64,000 bases of DNA from Micromonospora rhizosphaerae. GTDB taxonomy: Bacteria > Actinomycetota > Actinomycetes > Mycobacteriales > Micromonosporaceae. The position numbers and the translations under genes are program-made. Positions within the stretch are counted from its first letter, which is position 1. Each line of letters starts with the position of its first letter. The notes under the pieces were generated by a model. It did no database searches. It was not told where the DNA came from and saw nothing but the letters and a program-made list of their open reading frames with translations. Of the stretch, positions 57,538 through 64,000 are shown in pieces. The stretch spans positions 1,922,001 through 1,986,000 of the forward strand of contig NZ_FMHV01000002.1 in NCBI RefSeq assembly GCF_900091465.1, in the 5' to 3' direction.

Positions 57538-57972
57538 TCATGGCGCGCTGAAGTTCGGCACGGTGATCTCGCCGGCCGGGCCGAGCGGAAAGCCGGGGTT
57601 GTAGGCGATCTCCCAGATGTGGCCGTCGGGGTCGGCGAAGCTGCCCGCGTACCCGCCGTAGAAGGTCTCCTGCGCGGGCCGCGTCACCTCCGCTCCGGCG
57701 GCGGCCGCTTCCTGGAGGACCTGGTCGACCTCGTCCTGCGACCGGACGTTGTGCGCCAGCGTCATGCCGCCGAAGCCGTCGGAGCCCTGGTCGGCCAGGC
57801 CGGCGTCGGCGGCCAGCTTGTCGCGCCCCCAGAGCACGACAGCCATGGCGCCGGCCTGGAAGAACACCGTCTCCTCGACCTCCCGGCCCTGCCAGCCGAG
57901 CCGCTCGTAGAACACCCGCGCCCGCTCCAGATCGGCGACCCCGAGCGTGATCAGACTGATGCGCTGCTCCAT
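57538..57972 (-). CDS. VOC-family (glyoxalase) protein
   Basis: A 144-residue single-domain VOC protein starting MEQRISLITLGVADLERARV, with the family segments FYERLGWQGREVEETVFFQA and AGSFADPDGHIWEIAYNPGF. The last contains the usual metal-ligand region (DPDGHxWE). It differs from the PhnB-like VOC at 163. ATG 57972 gives the standard start. It is divergent from the M1 peptidase gene (171 bp between starts). Substrate unknown; such genes often act in resistance or in detoxification. Confidence 0.9.
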   Translation of the reverse strand: MEQRISLITLGVADLERARVFYERLGWQGREVEETVFFQAGAMAVVLWGRDKLAADAGLADQGSDGFGGMTLAHNVRSQDEVDQVLQEAAAAGAEVTRPAQETFYGGYAGSFADPDGHIWEIAYNPGFPLGPAGEITVPNFSAP

Positions 57973-58143
57973 CCCCGCACCGTACCGCCGGCGCCCCGCC
58001 CACCGGCCACGATTGGGTTGGTGGCAGGCGGACCCGGTCAGTACTCGCAGTCACCAACTCGTAACGCCTTCGCATCTTTCGATGCTTTCCGAGAGCCCGC
58101 TGTGCGAGGCTGCGAGGACTGCTGTCGATTCATGGAGGGGGCC

Positions 58144-59676
58144 ATGAGGACACTTAGGACAAAGCTCTCGGCGACCCTGGCGGCCGGGCTGACCATGGCG
58201 CTGCTGACCGCCGCGACTGCCAATGCGGACCCCGGCGGCGGAGGGCATTTCCGGCCCGGCGCGCCAGGACTCGGCGACCCGTACTTCCCCAACTACGGCA
58301 ACGGCGGGTACGACGTTGCGCACTACGACCTGGCGATCCGTTACAACCCGGCGACCGACCGCCTGGACGGCCACGCGGTGATCCGCGCGACCGCGACCCA
58401 GAACCTGTCCAGCTTCAACCTCGACCTGGTCGGGCTGACGGTCGATGCGATCACCGTGGACGGCAAGCGGGCGCGGTGGTCACGGGCCGGCCAGGAACTG
58501 ACCGTCACGCCGCAGCGCAAGCTGCACGCGTCGCGTCCGTTCACGGTGGACGTCCGCTACCACGGCGTACCGCAGACGTTCACCCTGCCCGGGACGACGA
58601 TCGAGACCGGGTGGATGCACACCGACGACGGTGCCGTGGTGGCCGGTCAGCCGGAGGTGGCCGCCGCCTGGTATCCCGTCAACGACCACCCGCTCGACAA
58701 GGCCAGCTACACGTTCGCCATCACCGTGCCGGCGGGCCTGGCCGCCATCAGCAACGGCATCCACCTGGGCACCAGCACCCGTAACGGCTGGTCCACCTGG
58801 CGGTGGCAGCAGACCACGCCGATGATCAGCTACCTGGCGACGGCGACGATCGGCCGGTTCCGGATCAGCGAGAGCACGCACGGCGGGCGGCCGATGGTCA
58901 TCGCGGTGGACCCGGACCTGCCTCCCGACCTCGCCGACGACGCGGTTGGTCGTACCGGCGAGATCACCGACTTCCTGGCCACACAGTTCGGCCCGTACCC
59001 GTTCGAGGCCAACGGCGCGATCGTCGACGACTACGACAATCTGTTCTTCGCACTGGAGAACCAGACCCGGACCGTCTACTCGAAGTACTTCTTCGCCCCG
59101 GGCGTGAACACCTTTGAGACGTACGTGGTCGCCCACGAGCTGGCCCACCAGTGGTACGGCGACAGCGTCGGGGTGCACTTCTGGCGCGACATCTGGCTCA
59201 ACGAGGGCTTCGCGACGTACGCCGAGTGGTTGTGGAGCGACCGGTTGGGCGAGGGCACGCCGCAGGAGATCTTCGACTTCCTGTACGCGCAGCCGCTGGA
59301 CGCCGGTTACTGGAGCCCGCCGCCGGGCGACCCGGGCGTCAACGACCTGTTCGGCGCGACCGTCTACGTGCGGGGCGCGATGACCCTGCAGGCCCTCCGG
59401 ATGACCGTGGGCGACTCGGCCTTCTGGACCATCATGCGCACCTGGGCCGCGAGCAAGGCGGGCGGCAACGGCTCCACGCCGGAGTTCATCGCGCTGGCCG
59501 AGCGGATCTCCGGTCAGCAGCTCGACGCGCTCTTCGACGCCTGGCTGTTCCAGGAGGGCAAGCCGCCGTACCCGGGCACCGCCGCTGCGGCCACCATGCG
59601 CGCCGGGGCATCGACAAAGGTCCCGCCGGTGGTGCGGGCGCTGCGGGAGCGCCTGGACCGGCTCGGCAATCACTGA
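58144..59676 (+). CDS. Secreted M1-family zinc metallopeptidase
   Basis: A 510-residue exported aminopeptidase-like enzyme. Signal peptide: TLRTKLSATLAAGLTMALLT, cleaved near ANA-DPG. The N-terminal beta domain starts GDPYFPNYGNGGYDVAHYDL. The exopeptidase loop is NLFFALENQTRTVYSKYF, a variant of the classic GAMEN. Zinc ligands are H331, H335 and E354 in VVAHELAHQWYGDSV and IWLNEGFATYAEWLW; the Tyr proton donor lies in VYVRGAMTLQALR. The protein is shorter than large cytosolic PepN types, as is typical for secreted actinobacterial members. ATG 58144 is used rather than 58132 because a GGAGGGGG ribosome site lies between them. It stands alone and ends in strong hairpins. Confidence 0.92.
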   Translation: MRTLRTKLSATLAAGLTMALLTAATANADPGGGGHFRPGAPGLGDPYFPNYGNGGYDVAHYDLAIRYNPATDRLDGHAVIRATATQNLSSFNLDLVGLTVDAITVDGKRARWSRAGQELTVTPQRKLHASRPFTVDVRYHGVPQTFTLPGTTIETGWMHTDDGAVVAGQPEVAAAWYPVNDHPLDKASYTFAITVPAGLAAISNGIHLGTSTRNGWSTWRWQQTTPMISYLATATIGRFRISESTHGGRPMVIAVDPDLPPDLADDAVGRTGEITDFLATQFGPYPFEANGAIVDDYDNLFFALENQTRTVYSKYFFAPGVNTFETYVVAHELAHQWYGDSVGVHFWRDIWLNEGFATYAEWLWSDRLGEGTPQEIFDFLYAQPLDAGYWSPPPGDPGVNDLFGATVYVRGAMTLQALRMTVGDSAFWTIMRTWAASKAGGNGSTPEFIALAERISGQQLDALFDAWLFQEGKPPYPGTAAAATMRAGASTKVPPVVRALRERLDRLGNH

Positions 59677-59690
59677 CGCAACGAATCGGG

Positions 59691-59765
59691 CGCCCGGCCG
59701 AGTCGGCCGGGCGTGACGATCTCCGATAAGCGGTGCGGCCGGTGGCGTTGTTCGCCACCGGCCGC
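59691..59765 (+). terminator. Two hairpins after the M1 peptidase gene
   Basis: First, CGCCCGGCC...GGCCGGGCG (59691-59713). Second, a perfect 13-bp stem GCGGCCGGTGGCG / CGCCACCGGCCGC with loop TTGTT (59735-59765). Both suit transcript ending; the second is followed by TCCTAAT. Confidence 0.65.
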
Positions 59766-59800
59766 TCCTAATGAGTTCTGGGAGTGAGCCATCCGGCAAA

Positions 59801-60016
59801 CTCCTGGTGGGTAGGTAGCCGCCGGCGGGTGAGCACTTGCTGTTCCTGGACGTCGAGTCCTGATGAAAGATCGTGCCCCTGCCGGTCGGTGAGGAGAGTT
59901 GATCGCTGATGGGATGTCGTGCCCGCCCGGTTGTGGCGTGAGCACTGCTTCATTAGGTCGCTGATGGTTCTCCTGCCGGCTACTGACCGTGTTTGCGATC
60001 GGAGGCGGGAGACGCG
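59801..60016 (+). ncRNA. Candidate bridge (seek) RNA region of the IS110 element
   Basis: Non-coding left end of the element, where IS110-subgroup elements encode the bridge RNA that pairs with target and donor DNA. It has two similar stretches (TCGTGCCCCTGCCGGT and TCGTGCCCGCCCGGTT) that could form the two loops. No experimental proof; limits are approximate. Confidence 0.4.
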
Positions 60017-61240
60017 GTGCTGTTCGTGGGAGATGACTGGGCCGAAGACCATCACGACGTTGAGTTGATGGATGCGGCTGGGCGCACCCTGGCCAGGGCC
60101 AGGTTGCCCGAGGGCGTCGCAGGGATCACGCGACTGCACGCGATGATCGGCGCGCAGCTCGGCGAGGACGCCGACGGCGCCGGGCAGGTCACGATTGGGA
60201 TCGAGACCGACCGAGGGCCGTGGGTGCAGGCGTTGATCGCGGCGGGGTACACCGTGTTGGCGGTCAATCCGTTGCAGGCGGCCCGTTACCGTGACCGTCT
60301 CGGGGTGTCCGGTGCCAAGAGCGACGCCGCCGACGCGCACATGCTGGCCGACATGGTCCGTACCGACGGCCACCAACTGCGCCGGGTCGCCGGTGACAGT
60401 GCCGGATCCGAGGCGGTCAAGGTGGTCGCCCGGATGCACAAGACACTGATCTGGGAACGCACCCGCGCCAGCCAGCGGTTGCGGCACGCGTTGCGGGAGT
60501 ACTTCCCTGCCGCGTTGGCCGCGTTTGACGATCTCGACGCCGCCGACACCCTTGAGTTGCTGGCCAGGGCCCCGGACCCGGCCAGCGCCGCGAGGCTGAG
60601 CATCAGCCAGATCAGCGCGGCCCTCAAACGGGCCCGCCGCCGCGACATCCCGGCCAAGGCCGCAGCGATTCAGGCCGTCCTGCGCGCCGAGCACCTCAGC
60701 CAGCCCGCCGTGGTCACCGCCGCCTACGCCGCCTCGGTCCGGGCGCTGATCGCGGTCCTGGGCACGCTCAACGAGCAGGTCAAGGCCCTGCAAGGGCAGG
60801 TCGAGGCCTATTTTGGCCAGCACCCGGACGCTGAGATCATCCTGTCCCAACCGGGACTGGGCACGATCCTCGGCGCCCGGGTGCTCGCCGAGTTCGGCGA
60901 CGCGGCCGACCGCTACACCTCGGCCAAGGCCCGCAAGAACTACGCCGGCACCAGCCCGATCACCCGCGCCTCGGGTAAGAAACGCACCGTCGCTGCCCGG
61001 TTCGTGCACAACGACCGGCTCATCGACGCGCTGATGACCCAAGCGTTCGCGTCGCTGAACACCTCGCCCGGCGCCCGCGCCTACTACGACCGGCAACGCG
61101 CCCGCGGCGCCAGCTACAACGCCGCGCTGCGGCAACTCGCCAACCGGCTCGTCGGCATCCTGCACGGATGCCTCAAAACCGGCGCGCTCTACGACGAGGC
61201 GACCGCCTGGTCGCATCACCTCAACGAGGCCGCTGCTTGA
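60017..61240 (+). CDS. IS110-family transposase (DEDD, RuvC-like)
   Basis: A 407-residue transposase. The RuvC-like DEDD residues are seen: D7 in VGDDWAEDHHDVELMD, E63 in IGIETDRGPWV, D103 and D106 in GAKSDAADAHMLADMVR. The Tnp (Transposase_20) domain covers the end, with LSQPGLGTILGARVLAEFGD and TSPITRASGKKRTVAARFVH; the Ser in RASGKK is the likely nucleophile. The open frame starts at TTG 59993, but GTG 60017 is preferred, with GGGAG at 60007-60011. The gene seems complete and so the element may be active. Length is normal for the family. Confidence 0.92.
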   Translation: MLFVGDDWAEDHHDVELMDAAGRTLARARLPEGVAGITRLHAMIGAQLGEDADGAGQVTIGIETDRGPWVQALIAAGYTVLAVNPLQAARYRDRLGVSGAKSDAADAHMLADMVRTDGHQLRRVAGDSAGSEAVKVVARMHKTLIWERTRASQRLRHALREYFPAALAAFDDLDAADTLELLARAPDPASAARLSISQISAALKRARRRDIPAKAAAIQAVLRAEHLSQPAVVTAAYAASVRALIAVLGTLNEQVKALQGQVEAYFGQHPDAEIILSQPGLGTILGARVLAEFGDAADRYTSAKARKNYAGTSPITRASGKKRTVAARFVHNDRLIDALMTQAFASLNTSPGARAYYDRQRARGASYNAALRQLANRLVGILHGCLKTGALYDEATAWSHHLNEAAA

Positions 61241-61274
61241 CATTCAAGCTCCTGGGATGTCTTTCATGGTCGGG

Positions 61275-62504
61275 TCAACAACGCCACATGCGCGGCCCGA
61301 GGTTCTGGTGGTCGTCGCGGCCCGTGGTCAGCGCCTGCCCCACGACCAGCCCGGTGTCGGACACGCCGGCCGCGCGACTGGTCTGCCCGTCGGGCACGGC
61401 AAGCTCGACAGCGGCACCGTCACGCAGCACCGAGCCGTATGCGACGACCCAGCCGGAGGCGTTGACCGCCTTTCCCGGTCCCGGCGTCCCCGATTCGGTC
61501 ACTCCTGACTTCGGCGTCCTCAGGTTGGTCACCTCGCCGGTCTCGAGGTTCCACAGCGCGGCGGACATCGACGGCCACATGCCGCCCGTCGCCCAGTCGC
61601 CCTGTGCCGCGTAGGCGGCGCCGGTCTGGCCGGCCGGCACCTCCAGCTTCCGGCCGTTGCCCTGCTGGTCCCAGGCGTATGCCGCGGTGGCGCGGCCGTC
61701 CTTGTACATCGCGCCGACTATCGTGCCGTCGTCGGTGATGTCGTAGGCGTTGGCCCCGGCGGGAAGCGGCAGCTTGACCGCGGTCGTCGAGCCTGCCTTC
61801 CAGAGCAGGACGATGCTGTCCTTGCCTTCCACGTTGCCGCGCGGCTCCACGTTGATGATGACGTCACCGGCCGCGTTGATCGCCGGGGTCGGGTAGGCGT
61901 GCCAGTCCCCCGGTGGCGTGTGCAGCCTCGTGTACGCGCCATTCTCGTAGCGGAAGACGTACTCGTGCTGGGTGTCCTCCACGAGGCCGACCACGATCCC
62001 GCTGGCGTTGACGGCGGTCACCTGGACCGACTTGCCGGGCACCGGCAATGCCTGCGGCCGCCCGTCGGTCCACAGGACCGGCCGGAAGTCCTGCCGGACG
62101 ACGTTGTTCCCGACGACGTACCTGCCGGTCGGATCCACCGCGACGGCCGCGACGTCCTTCATCCCGGACGGCACGGGCAGTTCGGTCATCCGGCACGGGC
62201 CGGCCGGGCCGGTCGAGGCAGTCGCCTCCGCCGAGGCAGTCGCCTCCGCCGAGGCGGTCGCCTCCGCCGAGGCCTTGGCGGGGCCCGCACCCGCCTGGAC
62301 CGCCGGCTGCGCCCCCGCCCTGGTCAGGATCGACGGCACCGCCAGCAGCATGGCTGTGGCCAGCGCCACGCCCCCGGCCGCTTGTATCGAGCGGCGGCGA
62401 AAGGCGCTCCGGCGGCCGGCGCGGAGCAGTACGTCGATCTCGATGCGGCTGGGCGGCACGTCGACCGCTGCCAGCCGGTCCCGCAGCTCCTGTTCCTCGT
62501 TCAT
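61275..62504 (-). CDS. Membrane protein with outer beta-propeller-like domain, anti-sigma-like
   Basis: A 409-residue protein encoded directly after, and overlapping (ATGA), an ECF sigma gene. Residues 1-40 are a charged cytosolic part (LRDRLAAVDVPPSRIEIDVL), which is where an anti-sigma interaction would be. One helix follows (AGGVALATAMLLAVPSIL), then an Ala/Ser/Glu repeat (SAEATASAEATASAEATA) and a long outer domain with repeated blades: VDPTGRYVVGNNVVR, VNASGIVVGLVED, INAAGDVIINV, ITDDGTIVGAMYKDG and VSDTGLVVGQAL. This suggests a six- or seven-blade propeller. The sigma-factor partner role is inferred from position and layout. It ends about 20 bp from the IS110 right end but appears complete. 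Confidence 0.85.
   Translation of the reverse strand: MNEEQELRDRLAAVDVPPSRIEIDVLLRAGRRSAFRRRSIQAAGGVALATAMLLAVPSILTRAGAQPAVQAGAGPAKASAEATASAEATASAEATASTGPAGPCRMTELPVPSGMKDVAAVAVDPTGRYVVGNNVVRQDFRPVLWTDGRPQALPVPGKSVQVTAVNASGIVVGLVEDTQHEYVFRYENGAYTRLHTPPGDWHAYPTPAINAAGDVIINVEPRGNVEGKDSIVLLWKAGSTTAVKLPLPAGANAYDITDDGTIVGAMYKDGRATAAYAWDQQGNGRKLEVPAGQTGAAYAAQGDWATGGMWPSMSAALWNLETGEVTNLRTPKSGVTESGTPGPGKAVNASGWVVAYGSVLRDGAAVELAVPDGQTSRAAGVSDTGLVVGQALTTGRDDHQNLGPRMWRC
62215..62268 (-). repeat. Three 18-bp tandem repeats in the stalk of the anti-sigma-like gene
   Basis: Unit GAGGCAGTCGCCTCCGCC occurs three times in a row (third with one base change), giving the six-residue repeat SAEATA in the protein. 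A multiple of three, so copy-number changes keep the frame and only change stalk length. Confidence 0.85.
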
Positions 62505-63028
62505 GACTGATCCCTCGCTCCTTGTCCGGCCGTGACCGGATGCCGTGTGCCAGCAAGCGCCTCGCGAAGGGTGGCAAGACCCCGGGAGCACTGGCTCTTG
62601 ACGTTGCCCGTCGAGCACCCGAGGGCTTCCGCGGTCGCCTCGATCGACAGATCACCAAAGAAGCGCAGCACCACGACGGCCCGCTGGCCCCTGGGCAGCG
62701 ACCGCAGTGCCGTCACCAGCGCATCCCGCTCCTCGACACCGTGGTCGGCGGGTGCGGACAGTTCCGGGACGCGATCGCCGAGCAGCACCTTCGACCACCT
62801 GCGCCGCCGTTCGTCGAGGTGGCGTCGCACCATGATCCGGTGCACGTACCCGTCGAGGTTGTCCGCGCCGGCGGCTCGCTTCCAGTTCACGTAGAGCGCC
62901 GTGAGCGTCGCCTGGACGATGTCGTCCGCCTCAAATGGGTCGGCGCAGAGTAGGTACGCCGTCCGATGCAGGCGGGGCAGCCGCGCCGTCACGTACTCGA
63001 CGTACTCCCGCTCGAGGTCGGGCCGCAT
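62501..63028 (-). CDS. ECF RNA polymerase sigma factor, SigE-family type
   Basis: A 175-residue sigma factor. Region 2: VTARLPRLHRTAYLLCADPF, EADDIVQATLTALYVNWKRA and LDGYVHRIMVRRHLDERRRR. Region 4: LPRGQRAVVVLRFFGDLSIE, ATAEALGCSTGNVKSQCSRG. It is of the small SigE-like type common in actinomycetes, without the long extension of the two ECF42 factors. Its stop overlaps the start of the anti-sigma-like gene, so both are made together. ATG 63028 gives a normal start (MRPDLEREYVEYVTARLP). It is divergent from paralogue 4 of the six-Cys family, 223 bp between starts, a region with no other gene. Confidence 0.93.
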   Translation of the reverse strand: MRPDLEREYVEYVTARLPRLHRTAYLLCADPFEADDIVQATLTALYVNWKRAAGADNLDGYVHRIMVRRHLDERRRRWSKVLLGDRVPELSAPADHGVEERDALVTALRSLPRGQRAVVVLRFFGDLSIEATAEALGCSTGNVKSQCSRGLATLREALAGTRHPVTAGQGARDQS

Positions 63029-63251
63029 CCTGCTCCCTTCTTCAACGTGTGTGGAGGTCGTGCTCTGGTCGCCTCTTTGTCGGACCCGGGTTGGCGAAAG
63101 GTTGCATGGCGGCCGCTTCTGGGAGTGGCAGACCGCGTCCGTGGGTACGCGAACGGTGACCGATCCGGTCCACCGAGGAGGTGAGGGCGTGTCTGGCGCG
63201 GGCCTGAGGGGTTATATCCCACGCCATGCCGAGCCACCTTCGCGGGCCCCG

Positions 63252-64000
63252 GTGACGGAGCTGGAGGGTACCGGTTCGGGTTGGCGTGGCCGCTGGGCGA
63301 AACGCGAGAACAAGCGGCGGCGGCGTGCCTACGAGGACGCCGTCGAGGCCTGGTCCCTGCGGGGGATCCGACTGCAACGCCTGCGCGCCGCGGTCGAGCA
63401 GTTCCCGGCCGAATCGCCGGAAGGTCTGCCGGTGGACCTGGCCGACGGCGAGGTCGTGGTCGCCGTGCAGCCGCAGGCGGAACTGGTGGAGGTCGAGGCC
63501 GGCCGCCACGTCGATCTCCCCACACCCGAACTCGCGGTCGTTCCCGTCCGGCGGACGGAGCGGGCCCGCCGGTTGCCGCACGGCATCCGGGTGGCCGGCG
63601 TCGGCACGGCGGTGATCACCGACCGCCGGGTCATCCTCCTCGGCCGCGAGGAGGATCGCGAGTGGGCGTTCCCGCTGCTCAGCGGCCTCGCGCACTACCC
63701 GACGGCAGCGATCACGCTGCTGCACACGGTCGACGGTCGGCCGCTCGCCGGCCTCCGCGTGCCCCTGGATGACGCGGCCCGCTTCCGGCTGCGGCTGACC
63801 ATGGCGTACGCGGATTTCATCGGTCAGCGCCCGCTCGTCCTCGCCCGGCTGGACGCGGCGGTGGCCGCCAACCGGCGGTCGCGGCCGCCGGTGCCGGTGG
63901 TCGCCACGGCGGAGCAGGCGCCGGCGAGGGCCCGCCTCGCCCACCCCGCGATCGTCGCGGCCGCCGTCGCGCTCATCGCCCTCCCGGCGTACGCCATGAC
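63252..64000 (+). CDS. Paralogue 4 of the PH-like/six-Cys membrane family (cut by window end)
   Basis: About 249 codons to the window edge. It starts VTELEGTGSGWRGRWAKREN, then RRRRAYEDAVEAWSLRGIRL, the PH-like domain (VGTAVITDRRVILLGREED, REWAFPLLSGLAHYP), FRLRLTMAYADFIGQRPLVL and RLAHPAIVAAAVALIALPAY, where the membrane helix begins. It is closest to paralogue 3 (shared VVATAEQAPARARLA). The stalk and cysteine domain would follow beyond the window. GTG 63252 matches the other copies. It is divergent from an ECF sigma gene. Confidence 0.85.
   Translation, partial: MTELEGTGSGWRGRWAKRENKRRRRAYEDAVEAWSLRGIRLQRLRAAVEQFPAESPEGLPVDLADGEVVVAVQPQAELVEVEAGRHVDLPTPELAVVPVRRTERARRLPHGIRVAGVGTAVITDRRVILLGREEDREWAFPLLSGLAHYPTAAITLLHTVDGRPLAGLRVPLDDAARFRLRLTMAYADFIGQRPLVLARLDAAVAANRRSRPPVPVVATAEQAPARARLAHPAIVAAAVALIALPAYAM

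Larger units (their letters stand above)
59801..61255 (+). mobile_element. IS110-family insertion sequence (ends tentative)
   Basis: Contains one IS110-type transposase and, before it, about 215 bp of non-coding DNA as in the IS110 subgroup. No long terminal inverted repeats are seen, as expected for this family. The 7-mer CTCCTGG occurs at 59801-59807 and again at 61249-61255 and may mark the core at each end. That gives an element of about 1.45 kb. The neighbouring peptidase and anti-sigma-like genes are both intact, so it inserted between genes. Confidence 0.65.

Noticed and set aside
1..64000. CRISPR arrays, tRNA and rRNA genes
   Set aside because: No regularly spaced repeats, no tRNA-like GGTTCGAATC arms in a cloverleaf setting and no rRNA sequence were noticed on reading both strands.

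Overview
The window is chromosomal DNA of a very high-GC actinomycete. Long GTG/ATG-started genes, almost no TTA codons, a tmsA/tmsB-like pair for 10-methyl fatty acids, F420-type oxidoreductases, many ECF sigma factors and short GGGGGCCC-core repeats all suggest Micromonosporaceae, most likely Micromonospora or a close relative. This placement is inference from gene content. I see no rRNA, no convincing tRNA, no CRISPR array, no prophage and no large biosynthetic cluster. One insertion sequence (IS110 family) is present.

Layout. 0-6.3 kb: a VOC-YCII operon cut by the window edge, LtrA and a decayed tandem LtrA copy, a DUF4173 membrane protein and a secreted DUF11 protein. 6.4-16 kb: an AA10 LPMO remnant, two aldo/keto reductases, hemerythrin, a NarL-type two-component system, and an ATPase/VWA pair whose ATPase carries an in-frame repeat insertion. 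16-25.2 kb: GlxA-like regulator/MFS divergent pair, ricin-type lectin, DUF427, YbaK, the tmsAB-like pair, an HTH/SRPBCC operon and a CHRD protein. 25.2-32.5 kb: ECF42-type sigma factor with its YCII partner, a DHA2 exporter, and a small catabolic locus (flavin monooxygenase, cysteine hydrolase, orphan ABC binding protein, divergent IclR regulator). 32.6-39.8 kb: a GGDEF-EAL protein, a two-helix membrane protein, a TipA-like MerR regulator and a gluconate operon (gntK-gntP). 40-52 kb: three members of an unrecognised membrane-protein family, a kinase-like phosphotransferase, F420-type proteins, two MFS genes, an Lrp regulator and a divergent Ada-AlkA fusion. 52-64 kb: a lipoprotein, a second ECF42/YCII locus with a broken DUF998 gene, fatty acid hydroxylase, a WYL/hydrolase deletion scar, secreted M1 peptidase, the IS110 element, an ECF sigma/anti-sigma-like pair, and the fourth member of the membrane family running off the end.

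Two themes stand out. First, four paralogues (40035, 41356, 50671, 63252) share one architecture: charged helix, PH-like cytosolic fold, one membrane helix and a Pro/Thr stalk. The three complete copies end in a six-cysteine outer domain. I know no function for them. Second, the DGPF/YCII-ECF42 circuitry occurs three times, and all three loci carry nearly the same promoter-like sequence (TGTC-GGAxCC, then CCGxTCG, starts 18-19 bp apart), suggesting one small regulon. Many loci are visibly decaying (LtrA copy 2, LPMO, zinc ribbon, HigA-type antitoxin, DUF998, WYL regulator plus hydrolase, AlkA tail), so this looks like a fluid accessory part of the chromosome.
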